Part shown: piece by piece, positions 53,462 through 61,829 of the stretch
Position numbering within the stretch: the stretch's first letter is position 1
How the letters are laid out: each line of letters starts with the position of its first letter
Origin: Saprospiraceae bacterium
Lineage (GTDB): Bacteria; Bacteroidota; Bacteroidia; Chitinophagales; Saprospiraceae
Assembly (NCBI GenBank): GCA_026129545.1
Contig: JAHCHX010000001.1
Location: forward strand, 991,501-1,055,500
Direction of reading: 5' to 3'
Length of the DNA: 64,000 nucleotides
Translations under genes and position numbers: made by a program
The notes under the pieces: generated by a model
The model's database searches: none
The model's input: only the letters and a program-made list of their open reading frames with translations
Told to the model about the DNA's origin: nothing

Positions 53462-56298
53462 CTGCGAACAATTACTTGTTTGACATTTTGAGTTATCGCC
53501 CTTGCTCTTTCATAATGCACTCTCGCAAGGGTTGCAAGCCTGCTGACCAATTTTTGCTGCGCCGGAAGGCTTTGTCTTGCCAGAACGTCTTTCCCGAAGG
53601 CTCTTTTCTGCTGTTCGGCTTTTTGCGCCACTTCGGAAGCGGTTGCCCTGGCCGAACTTTTGCCAACCGCCTCTTTCAACTCCTGCTTGTTGTCGGTGAA
53701 GATTGAAATTTCACCTTTTCCCCTGGAAACGGAAACATAAAATTGCTCTTTTGACCCCGCCCGCGCCGAGAACGAACTTTGCGCAATCAGAACCTTATCC
53801 ACAGTTTTGCCCTGCGATGAATGCGAGGTCGTTGCATATCCATAAGTGAAATTCCTGAAATCCTTGCCGATGATAACCGCCGCTTTGCTCTGGTCAGGGC
53901 GGGCGATGATGTTGCCGGAAGAGTCAAACCCCGAAACGGTCATAATATTCCCGTTATTCATCCGCTTCTTATTCTCTGAAAACCCATTTTGAGTAATCCT
54001 GATGCGGTCGCCTTTGCTTAGATTGATTTCCGTTTTTTCAAACACTGAAAACTTTTTTCTTTCAGCCAGCGGCAAGACGGAAACCTCCCCCTTGCCGTTC
54101 CGAATTTGAATATTTCCCTTTTCGTCCTTGCCGACCACATCAAAAATGCTTCCGCGCATAAAACCTTTGGCGTTCTGGTGAAACTGCACGGATTGCCCCG
54201 CCCGATAAAAAGCAACCTCCTGTTTCTGTGCCTCAGTCGGTGAAAGGTTCTTTTGAATGGTGAAGGTGTTTTCTTTTTCAGCCAGTAAAGGCGTCCCGTC
54301 AAACAACTTCGTTTTTTTGAGTTCCGCCCGAATATGCGCCGTTACCTGCTCGCCCTCAATATGGGTCGGCGCCACTACCAGCACCGATTTTTTGCTCTTC
54401 GCATCTGCCGCATATTCTTTTGCAAGCGCAGCATATCGCTCTTTAGGGTCGGCTATTTCCTGAATCGCGCCCATTTTTTCCAAGCCGTCAAAGGCTTGTG
54501 CCTGCTTCCCTTCGGAAATCTGCTTCACCACCTGTTTGTAGTCGGCGCGATTTCTTTGCCGCTGGATCTCCGTAACGCGGGCAGGTTTGATTTTGGATTT
54601 TTCCAAGATGATGCGGAGCGCATCACCGCGCTCAACGCTGTTGTGTTGGCGCGTGTCGCCGGTGAGTATCAGGCGGGCGTTTTGGCTCTTTGCAATTTCC
54701 AAAATCTGACCGGCTTGCTTGTTGCCAAGCAACCCCGCTTCATCTACCCACAGCACTTGGTTTTTCAGTTGCGTTTGCAACTCCTTGTCTTGGAGAAGCC
54801 TTGCCACAGTGTCGGCTTTTTCAAAACCTTCGGATTGCAAAACCCCGCGCGATGCTTCTGCCGAAGGCGCAAAGGCAAACACTTTTTTTCCGGCACTTTC
54901 ACAACCTTGATTTATTTCCTTCATCAAAGTTGTTTTGCCGGTTCCGGCTCCGCCTTCAATCACGATGACCCTGTCATTGGAGGCAAGGGCGTGTTTCACC
55001 GCCTTTTGCTGTTCCTCATTCAGTGCCGGATTTTGGATTTCGTAGCCTTTATTAATAGGTGCAAGTTTTCCCTTGTCGGAAACGGTCATTTCAACCAACT
55101 GCCGCTCTTCTTTCACCGCCTCTTTGGTCGTGAGCACAGTGCCGTCTTTTGTCGCTACCGTAAACATCTCTTTTTCTTTCAGCCCATAGGCTTTTATCAC
55201 TTCCGCAGGGGTGCAATCGCCGTAGGATCGTCGCATTGCGTCGCGCAGCACTTCCCGCTCACCGGCGACGGACTTTCGCTCCAAGCAATGTTCCAGTGCC
55301 ATATTTACTGCTTTGTCCGCTTGGGCTTCCATATCCGGCACTTGGGATTTTTCAAATCCTTTTTTCCCGACCTCTCCGATAACTGCTTTTTCTCTTTCAG
55401 TCAGCCGACCGCTCCATTCGGTGCGCAGTTCGTCCAGTGTCAGGTTTTCAATTTTACTGCTTCGGGTTTTGGCACCAAGTCCGTCTTTTACTTTGGCATC
55501 GGTGATGCCTTTTTCGGCGGCGATAGTTTCAACTTCCTGAGTGCGGTTGGAGAATTTTTCAATCGTGTCGCGGTTAATTCCGGCAATCTCCCACCCTTTT
55601 TCAGTTCGTTCAATTCCGTAGCCCGCTTCTTTCAGTTTGGAGGAAAAAGCGGAATGAAAATAAGCCTCAAAAAAGGCGGCGTCTCGCTTTATGGTGGCAA
55701 ATTCACCGGCTTTCCATTTATCTTCAACCTGGTCGTAAGTGGCGTTAAAAGTGAAGCAATGCGCGTGCAAATGTGGGTCAGGAATACCGTCAACAGGTCG
55801 TGCAGTGGTATGGATAAATTCGCCGTAAATCAGGTTGCCGGTATCACGATTGTCATTTTGTCCATTTACCCGAACGCGCGCCTGCATATTTTTTTCAAGT
55901 TCGGTCATTGTTTCCTGAACGCTATCCCGAAAAGCAGACATTATATTTTCATCCTGATTGAGACTGTAGCAGATGGAAACTGATTTCGGTGCGTGAAAAT
56001 TTAGGTCATATCCGACTCGTCTATTTTCAATATTTCGGGCAGTTAATTGTTCACCGGTTTCAGGGTTAATATTGTCGCAAAGTGAGGCAAATTGTTCTTT
56101 ATCAACCTTACCATTTAGACCGAGTAATGTTGCGCCTTTGCCATGCCATAAACCGATTATCTCCTGAGAATTTTCCTTTGCGTAATAATCCTCTTTTGAT
56201 AATCCTTGTGAATAATATGACTTTGCTCCGGCTGAACTTGCGTTTACTATAACCCTTAGCATAGTGTTTTTGATAGTAATTAATTTTTTTACAGACAT
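53458..56298 (-). CDS. MobF-family relaxase/helicase (TrwC/TraI type)
   Basis: 946 residues. The relaxase domain has tyrosine pairs at Y28/Y29 and Y38/Y39 (SAGAKSYYSQGLSKEDYYAK) and the metal histidines in PDPHLHAHCFTFNATYD. The helicase part holds VIEGGAGTGKTTLMKEINQG (Walker A), VLWVDEAGLLGNKQAG (Walker B) and YGYATTSHSSQGKTVDKVL. It nicks at oriT and unwinds the strand for transfer. AAGGAG stands directly before the ATG at 56298; an internal ATG at 56262 (MLRVIVNASSAGAKSYYS) is an alternative start. At 946 residues it is a normal MobF size. Confidence 0.93.
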   Translation of the reverse strand: MSVKKLITIKNTMLRVIVNASSAGAKSYYSQGLSKEDYYAKENSQEIIGLWHGKGATLLGLNGKVDKEQFASLCDNINPETGEQLTARNIENRRVGYDLNFHAPKSVSICYSLNQDENIMSAFRDSVQETMTELEKNMQARVRVNGQNDNRDTGNLIYGEFIHTTARPVDGIPDPHLHAHCFTFNATYDQVEDKWKAGEFATIKRDAAFFEAYFHSAFSSKLKEAGYGIERTEKGWEIAGINRDTIEKFSNRTQEVETIAAEKGITDAKVKDGLGAKTRSSKIENLTLDELRTEWSGRLTEREKAVIGEVGKKGFEKSQVPDMEAQADKAVNMALEHCLERKSVAGEREVLRDAMRRSYGDCTPAEVIKAYGLKEKEMFTVATKDGTVLTTKEAVKEERQLVEMTVSDKGKLAPINKGYEIQNPALNEEQQKAVKHALASNDRVIVIEGGAGTGKTTLMKEINQGCESAGKKVFAFAPSAEASRGVLQSEGFEKADTVARLLQDKELQTQLKNQVLWVDEAGLLGNKQAGQILEIAKSQNARLILTGDTRQHNSVERGDALRIILEKSKIKPARVTEIQRQRNRADYKQVVKQISEGKQAQAFDGLEKMGAIQEIADPKERYAALAKEYAADAKSKKSVLVVAPTHIEGEQVTAHIRAELKKTKLFDGTPLLAEKENTFTIQKNLSPTEAQKQEVAFYRAGQSVQFHQNAKGFMRGSIFDVVGKDEKGNIQIRNGKGEVSVLPLAERKKFSVFEKTEINLSKGDRIRITQNGFSENKKRMNNGNIMTVSGFDSSGNIIARPDQSKAAVIIGKDFRNFTYGYATTSHSSQGKTVDKVLIAQSSFSARAGSKEQFYVSVSRGKGEISIFTDNKQELKEAVGKSSARATASEVAQKAEQQKRAFGKDVLARQSLPAQQKLVSRLATLARVHYERARAITQNVKQVIVRR

Positions 56299-56350
56299 CT
56301 CTCCTTAGCAGAGCCTAAGGCAAAGGAAGTAGTAAAAAAGACTATGCGCA
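56299..56350. promoter_or_regulatory. Candidate oriT (nic) region upstream of the relaxase
   Basis: Just before the relaxase start lies the fold-back CCTTAG-CAGAGC-CTAAGG (about 56302-56320), then on the minus strand TGCGCATAGTCT (56350-56339), which resembles the R388 nic sequence TGCGTATTGTCT. A related block, CCTAAGG.AAAGG...CAAGGGG, occurs at 51012-51040. The call is by similarity only. Confidence 0.3.
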
Positions 56351-56476
56351 AGGGGTGAAAACTATATTGGTTCTATCTGTTGTAATATGGTTTCATTTGG
56401 TTTGTTAAAGTTTTTGAAAAAGAAAAAAGTCTAAAAAGAGGTTAATTTATTTTGTCGTTTTAGGTGAATTGCTATA

Positions 56477-56854
56477 TCATTGCGAAGCGATTTTTAGTTG
56501 CGTTTCTGCAATCAGATTTTCCAGTTTAAAATCTCCGATTAGTTCGTTGCCAAAGTCATCTTCGTAAGTTTCACGGAAGTAGTCTCTGGATTTTTGATAC
56601 CACTCATTTGCTTCTTTCATTTGACCAGAATGATAGCAGAGTTCCCCAATGACATATAGCAAAGTCCCAAAACCATATTGCGGTAAAACTTCGGGGTCGT
56701 TTGAGGCTACCATAATTAAATACCGCTTGGCTTGCTCGTAATCTAAAGGCACGCCGCTTCCTTGATAATATGCGTCGGCAATTTTAACCTGAGCAACAGG
56801 GTCGCCTTCATCGGCTCTTTTTTTCAAAGGGAGCAATTCAGCGTCAATCAACAT
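56477..56854 (-). CDS. Sel1/TPR-like repeat protein
   Basis: 125 residues from the ATG at 56854; a GTG at 56878 is an alternative start. KRADEGDPVAQVKIADAYYQ and GSGVPLDYEQAKRYLIMVAS are Sel1-type repeats. It has no signal peptide or membrane helix and is likely cytoplasmic, serving protein-protein binding. It lies between the relaxase and the divergent coupling-protein operon but has no obvious transfer role. Confidence 0.72.
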   Translation of the reverse strand: MLIDAELLPLKKRADEGDPVAQVKIADAYYQGSGVPLDYEQAKRYLIMVASNDPEVLPQYGFGTLLYVIGELCYHSGQMKEANEWYQKSRDYFRETYEDDFGNELIGDFKLENLIAETQLKIASQ

Positions 56855-56939
56855 AAATTCCCAATATTCTCTCCCCACAAAAATACCATATCAAAAACCA
56901 CCGTAAATTGCAACCGTTTGCTAACCAACATTTCACGCC

Positions 56940-57809
56940 ATGAACGAAGAAGAAAAAAAGGACATTAGCGACCCCCGAATCAACTACCGCACTGATTGGG
57001 CTGAAACGCACGGCGAAAGGAGGGAACCTGCAAATGAAAAATCCAACCAGGCAAAAGGCGAAAAGATTGAACGAGTGAGAGATGCTGACGGAGGTAAAGT
57101 AAAGTCAGTAGAACAAATCTTGCAGGAGGGTAAAAAGCAAGAAGGGAAACTCTTCAAAGAACGGATTGGCAAGGCTGAAACCTTGAAACCGCCTAAGGAA
57201 GTGATGACAGATAAACTTGTTGAACAGAATAAGGGTGTGCCTTCTGAACCTAAAAAGAAAACACAGGCTTTGTTTCATGGCGATAAAGACCTCCATCTCA
57301 AATCTACTACTGCTCTTACTGACCCCGAAACCGCAAAGCAAAATCTTAAAGACGCATCAAAAGCCAAAAACTTCGGAAAAGAAACCCCGCCCTCAAGGGG
57401 CGGCGGTTTTCGCGGCGGAGGCTCGCCGATGATGAGAGAGCCGGATGAAATCTTGAAGGAGAAGCATAAAAACACGAACCCAGAGGACATACTTTCCCAA
57501 AAAGATAAAAAGCCTGCCGTTACCCTGCCCCAACAAAAGCAGGAATCACAGCCACAGCAAGCAAAACACAAGTCATCTTTTATGGCTTCTTTAGATGCCA
57601 AAATTCAGGAGCAGGTGGGTAAACAGGATAAGGCTCAACCGGAAAAGCCAGTTGCCGAAAAACCAGTTCCGAAGCGCGAAGGCATTATTTCAAAAATTGA
57701 GAAAAAAGTTGACGCAGTAAAAAAAGCCACCGCCGAACAACCTAAGCCCAAAGCCCCCAAAACCGAAATCGCAAAAGTCGCTCCCAAGCCCATAATAAAA
57801 GGTAGGTAG
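56940..57809 (+). CDS. Disordered Lys/Pro-rich protein preceding the coupling ATPase
   Basis: 289 residues, highly charged, with many Lys, Glu, Pro and Gln and no hydrophobic core (RIERVRDADGG..., QKDKKPAVTLPQQKQESQPQ, PVAEKPVPKREGIISKIEKK). A Gly-rich patch reads SRGGGFRGGGSPMMREPDE. It is probably intrinsically disordered. The stop is 1 bp before the coupling-ATPase start, so it is the first gene of that operon and may tether the ATPase to the relaxosome. No family recognised. Confidence 0.72.
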   Translation: MNEEEKKDISDPRINYRTDWAETHGERREPANEKSNQAKGEKIERVRDADGGKVKSVEQILQEGKKQEGKLFKERIGKAETLKPPKEVMTDKLVEQNKGVPSEPKKKTQALFHGDKDLHLKSTTALTDPETAKQNLKDASKAKNFGKETPPSRGGGFRGGGSPMMREPDEILKEKHKNTNPEDILSQKDKKPAVTLPQQKQESQPQQAKHKSSFMASLDAKIQEQVGKQDKAQPEKPVAEKPVPKREGIISKIEKKVDAVKKATAEQPKPKAPKTEIAKVAPKPIIKGR

Positions 57810-57810
57810 T

Positions 57811-59358
57811 ATGGATGAATATCTCAACAAGATAATTGCCGAATTTCCGAAAGGCTCAAAAGATGTCTGGACTGTTGATGATGCCATGAAAGGTGTCTCA
57901 ATCCTGGGGGGAACAGGTAGCGGAAAGACATCCGCTTCTGGTCGCGCTCTTGCGCTTAAATACCTCGAAGAAGGTTGGGGCGGGGTTGTTCTTTGCGCAA
58001 AAACTGATGAAGCCGAACTCTGGAAGAAATACTGTGAAGAAAAAGGTAGAACAAACGACCTGATCGTTTTTGAAAAGGGCGCAGCCCATAAAGAAGGCGC
58101 ATTTGCAGGACAATTGATGGTTTTTAACCCGATTGATTATGAATTGAAACGGCCAGGTGAGGGCGCGGGTGAAACTCAGAATATCACTAATATTTTTATG
58201 AATATCTACCGCATGGGAAATCGAGTTGCGGGCGAGGGAGAGGGAGGCGGCAAAGAAGAAAGATTTTGGGATATGGCATTAAAAAGATGCCTAAACCGTG
58301 TGATTGAACTTTTAAAACTTGCCGATAAGCCGTTGAGTTTTAAAAATATGGTTCAAGTCCTTTCCTCCTGTGCAAATGTAAATTCAGAAATTTTTGCCCA
58401 GGAAATAGCATCAGAAAGGAGCGCAGAATCTCAAGATGACGAAAATTTTTGCCTTAAATGCTTAATTGATGCTTATCAGAAAGTTCAAAGAAAATTTGAA
58501 GATGATGCGGTAGATGCAGTCGAAACGGAAAGCGCCTTTGAAATGGTTTATCGTTATTTCACCAGTGATTTCAACGCGCTTGGTGACAAAACCCGCTCAA
58601 CTGTTACTGAAAGTTTTATGGGGTTGGCAGAGCCTTTTTTGGCAGGGCTTCTATCCAAACACTTCGCAGGCGAAACCAATGTTTTTCCCGAATGGAGTTT
58701 TGATGATGATCCCCGCAAGGGAAGACCGGAGAGCAAAAAGATTTTCATTCTGAACTTTTCAGTCAAAGAGTTTTTGGATATGGGCATTATTGCCCAGTGT
58801 GTTTTTAAACTTATGTTTCAGCAAGCGGCAGAACGGCGGGATGTGGGAAAACATCCAATTCCGGTCTTTTTATGGGCGGATGAAGTTCAGTTATTCGTTA
58901 ACCCTTACGACCAAATATTTTTAACCACTGCACGCTCTAAACGTGTTGCAACCGTATTTTTGACGCAGAATATCTCAAACTACCTCGCCGTAATGGGCGC
59001 AGGTATGGAGTCAAAGGCGAAGGTTGACAGTCTGCTTGGCAATCTCTCAACCAAGATTTTCCACGCCAATATGGATGCCGAAACCAATGAATATGCCAGC
59101 AGGCTTATCGGCAATGCCCTACTTCCCGCCGGTAGTGAAAGCCGTCAAATCAGCAAGTTCAGGCCTGATGATAACAGGAGTGTGGGCGAAGCAATGGTCA
59201 TTCAGCCGCAGGTTTTTCCAAGAGAATTTACCGTCTTAAAATCCGGTGGTAAGGAAAATGATTTCAAGGTAGAGGCGATTATGTTGGTTGCTAACCGACT
59301 TTGGTCAAACAACACTAATTACAGGCTTGTAACTTTCACTCAATCATTTGCCAAATAA
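57811..59358 (+). CDS. Type IV coupling protein ATPase (VirD4/TraG-like), without membrane anchor
   Basis: 515 residues. Walker A is SILGGTGSGKTSASGRAL (GGTGSGKT at 33-40), Walker B is in FLWADEVQLFVNPYDQIFLT, and ARSKRVATVFLTQNISNYLA is the conserved motif III region of the VirD4/TraG family. No membrane helices precede the ATPase; the Walker A begins only 33 residues in. It is followed at once by a membrane protein gene (start 2 bp after this stop) that could supply the anchor. It would bring the relaxase-DNA complex to a conjugation machine. Confidence 0.88.
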   Translation: MDEYLNKIIAEFPKGSKDVWTVDDAMKGVSILGGTGSGKTSASGRALALKYLEEGWGGVVLCAKTDEAELWKKYCEEKGRTNDLIVFEKGAAHKEGAFAGQLMVFNPIDYELKRPGEGAGETQNITNIFMNIYRMGNRVAGEGEGGGKEERFWDMALKRCLNRVIELLKLADKPLSFKNMVQVLSSCANVNSEIFAQEIASERSAESQDDENFCLKCLIDAYQKVQRKFEDDAVDAVETESAFEMVYRYFTSDFNALGDKTRSTVTESFMGLAEPFLAGLLSKHFAGETNVFPEWSFDDDPRKGRPESKKIFILNFSVKEFLDMGIIAQCVFKLMFQQAAERRDVGKHPIPVFLWADEVQLFVNPYDQIFLTTARSKRVATVFLTQNISNYLAVMGAGMESKAKVDSLLGNLSTKIFHANMDAETNEYASRLIGNALLPAGSESRQISKFRPDDNRSVGEAMVIQPQVFPREFTVLKSGGKENDFKVEAIMLVANRLWSNNTNYRLVTFTQSFAK

Positions 59359-59359
59359 C

Positions 59360-60001
59360 ATGAAAAATCGAGATGAATTCTCAGAAAGGATGGCGGGCTT
59401 CCTGGGGTCTTTGATAGTGGGTAAGGATAAACTCACATGGGTTATACTCGCTATGCTCGCCTTTGTCGGTGAGGAGGCAGTTCAAGTTATCTTTCGCCGA
59501 AATTTTGGCCCCGGAGGGTTAAGCGGTCTGCGCATTGTGGTTTGCTTCATCCTTTTTGAACTTATTGCCGTTATTTTCTTTCTACTAAACCTGTATGCAG
59601 ACGGCTCATCTAAAATCATCGGCAGTCCCGAAAGTTTTGCTTGGGCAGGGGTATTTTATTTCATTCTTGGTTTTATCGTTCTCCGTAATGGATTGAAAGG
59701 AATTGCCAAAGCACGAAACTCCAACCGACCTTATAAATTTGTCGGTGAAAGTGCCGTCCTCTCTTTCCTTAAAAAAGACGGATGGAGCGAAAATAAAATT
59801 CAGAATCTTGCAGAGCCAATTTTAACTTTGGCGGTTGGAATATTTCTCTCATTTATCAATATCCTTTGGGGCATTCCGATTATCTACTGCGCCCTTTCAG
59901 TCTGGGCTTGCATGGTGATGGATGCCATTTTTCTTGAAACTCCCGAACCTCAAACAACTAACCGTCGGTCTGACGACAGGGACTCTGCTGATTTCAACTA
60001 A
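59360..60001 (+). CDS. Integral membrane protein downstream of the coupling ATPase
   Basis: 213 residues from the ATG at 59360. Four hydrophobic segments are visible: LTWVILAMLAFVGEEAVQVIF, GLRIVVCFILFELIAVIFF, FAWAGVFYFILGFIVLRNG and TLAVGIFLSFINILWGIPI. It begins 2 bp after the coupling-ATPase stop. The position suggests a membrane partner of that ATPase, in place of the missing N-terminal helices, or an inner-membrane part of a transfer complex. No family recognised. Confidence 0.75.
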   Translation: MKNRDEFSERMAGFLGSLIVGKDKLTWVILAMLAFVGEEAVQVIFRRNFGPGGLSGLRIVVCFILFELIAVIFFLLNLYADGSSKIIGSPESFAWAGVFYFILGFIVLRNGLKGIAKARNSNRPYKFVGESAVLSFLKKDGWSENKIQNLAEPILTLAVGIFLSFINILWGIPIIYCALSVWACMVMDAIFLETPEPQTTNRRSDDRDSADFN

Positions 60002-60021
60002 ACCATACTACAACTTTTATT

Positions 60022-60624
60022 ATGGTCAGAACCATCCTTTTTGTCCTTCTCCTCCTTATTTTGTTCATAGGCGGGCCATTATTTTATTTTAGGGATGATC
60101 TTGAACTTCCTTCTTTTTTGTCTGTGGGTTCAAAGGTGTCGCCCTATCACGAATGGGAAGAAATTTTGCTTGGCAAATGGGATTTTTATGGAAAATGGAA
60201 GTCCCCAACGCTTGGCATTTGGACTTTTGAAGGCGATGTTGAATTTTTTGCCAAGGATAGTTTTCAAAGACGCGTAACAATAAAACACTATAATAGCGAT
60301 AGTAAAGATGACGATTATTTATATTTTTTGCAAGGAGGGAGCATAAGTGGTCATTTTGTTGTTGACACTATCAAAGGCAACTGGAAAGAAATTGTCAGTG
60401 ATTGTGATTTATTGCCGCCTTCTATAGTAGGATATTCATACAAAGATTTCGACGCTTGTTATAAATATTATAGTGTAGGTAACGGATGGTTTTTTGGCAA
60501 CTACCAGAGCAAGGAAGTAAGTTCTACAATTGTAAAATTCAACAGGGATAAGATAGTAACTAAAGAGAGCCGCTTTTCAGATGATTTCAAACAAATATAT
60601 ACCTTTAGACGAAAAAAAGATTAA
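60022..60624 (+). CDS. Single-span membrane protein of unknown function
   Basis: 200 residues with one N-terminal helix (MVRTILFVLLLLILFIGGPL) and a mostly beta-strand ectodomain with many aromatic residues (GKWDFYGKWKSPTLGIWTFE, SISGHFVVDTIKGNWKEIVS, GNGWFFGNYQSKEV). It follows the previous gene by 21 bp on the same strand. It has lipocalin- or DUF-like strands but I recognise no family. More A/T-rich than its neighbours at the 3' half. Confidence 0.65.
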   Translation: MVRTILFVLLLLILFIGGPLFYFRDDLELPSFLSVGSKVSPYHEWEEILLGKWDFYGKWKSPTLGIWTFEGDVEFFAKDSFQRRVTIKHYNSDSKDDDYLYFLQGGSISGHFVVDTIKGNWKEIVSDCDLLPPSIVGYSYKDFDACYKYYSVGNGWFFGNYQSKEVSSTIVKFNRDKIVTKESRFSDDFKQIYTFRRKKD

Positions 60625-60693
60625 AATTAACTCTCGTTAACCTCTTTTTAATCTTTTTATGGTAAATTAATATAAACAAATAAGGGAGCAATT

Positions 60694-61095
60694 ATGGTTG
60701 ATTTTTTCAAATGTCAAGGTTTGCAACAACAAATGCAATATGGTCCGGATAAAGATAGAGATGGTGTACCTGACTCCCTTGACAAATGGCCTGGAAAAAA
60801 TGATGAAAAAGCAAAAAAAGATGCAATCCAGAATGTTGCTGGTGTATTAGTCGGAGAATACTACCAAGATAAAGAGGAATTTGAAAAGAACCACCCATTG
60901 ATAAAAGAGATGCAGGATGAACTTGTCAGGCTTGGATATGACCTAGGCACATCTGGCAAAGATAAGAACGGGGTAGATGGCGCTATAGGGGCAAAAACCA
61001 TTATGGCAATTCACAATTTTGAACAAGACCACGCTAATGAAGTCAAAGCCGCGGCCTCAATTCAGGAATCTATAAAGAAAGGCTGGAAAAAATAA
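60694..61095 (+). CDS. Peptidoglycan-binding-like domain protein
   Basis: 133 residues without signal peptide. DKDRDGVPDSLDKWPGKNDE resembles calcium-binding thrombospondin type 3 units; IKEMQDELVRLGYDLGTSGK with GVDGAIGAKTIMAIHNFEQD matches the PG_binding_1 helical repeat (LxxLGY...G...T..A...F). A Shine-Dalgarno-like AAGGGAG precedes the ATG. In phage and conjugation systems such a domain often attaches a cell-wall hydrolase, but no catalytic domain is present here. Confidence 0.72.
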   Translation: MVDFFKCQGLQQQMQYGPDKDRDGVPDSLDKWPGKNDEKAKKDAIQNVAGVLVGEYYQDKEEFEKNHPLIKEMQDELVRLGYDLGTSGKDKNGVDGAIGAKTIMAIHNFEQDHANEVKAAASIQESIKKGWKK

Positions 61096-61169
61096 CCTCT
61101 AACATAGTGACGTAAAATCTCAGAAAACCTTCAACTCCATTCGTTTTTTATCTTATTAACTGATCATAA

Positions 61170-61829
61170 ATGAGTAATAATAAGGGAGGCAATGAAAACC
61201 TCGAATGGCTCTTATTGGGTTTGCTTATTGCATTCCCAATAATTGGGCTATTTTGGGGTGGTATTTATACTTATAATAAATTTGACAACATAATAGTAAT
61301 AATTATTGGAGCACTATTTGGTGGATTCATTGGATTGCTTTTGGGTTACCATATCGCAATTAGATTAGAGTCGTTTTTTGAAGTACGTGCAGAAAATGCA
61401 AGAAGAACCTACAAAAGCAATAAATCGCAAGAAGAAAAAAGTCAGTCATCATCTAATTCAGCAGGAACGAACAAATCAGGCGATTCTAAAAAAAGCACAG
61501 ATGATTCACAGAATGATAACCGGAAAGACTATTCAGGTTCATCGAGTTCTTCGAGTGGCAAGCAACAATCACAAGAAAAGAAAGATTCAACGAATACTTG
61601 GAGCGCAAACAGCACCAATCTTTATCAAAAATACTATACCTTGCTTGAATCCCGCCCGCAAGACGATTTTGATGCAATAAAACGAAATTACCGCCGACTT
61701 GTGAGAGAGTTTCATCCTGACCACTTGGGAACAAACGCATCGGATGCAATGCACAAATACGCCAAAGAAATGAGCCAGAAGATTAACGAAGCCTATGAAA
61801 TAATAAAGAAACAGCGCGGCATTAAGTAG
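61170..61829 (+). CDS. Membrane-anchored J-domain protein
   Basis: 219 residues. Two hydrophobic helices (LLLGLLIAFPIIGLFWGGIY and NIIVIIIGALFGGFIGLLLG) anchor it, a Ser/Gln/Lys-rich linker follows (about 85-140; SGSSSSSSGKQQSQEK), and the last ~65 residues are a J domain: YYTLLESRPQDDFDAIKRNY and RRLVREFHPDHLG with the HPD tripeptide. J-domains stimulate Hsp70 (DnaK). As the last gene of the coupling-protein side it may recruit DnaK to a membrane complex. Confidence 0.8.
   Translation: MSNNKGGNENLEWLLLGLLIAFPIIGLFWGGIYTYNKFDNIIVIIIGALFGGFIGLLLGYHIAIRLESFFEVRAENARRTYKSNKSQEEKSQSSSNSAGTNKSGDSKKSTDDSQNDNRKDYSGSSSSSSGKQQSQEKKDSTNTWSANSTNLYQKYYTLLESRPQDDFDAIKRNYRRLVREFHPDHLGTNASDAMHKYAKEMSQKINEAYEIIKKQRGIK

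Noticed and set aside
54334..55983. A 549-codon plus-strand frame opposite the relaxase
   Set aside because: Phe/Cys-rich with no family signal, and the relaxase motifs run through the opposite strand.
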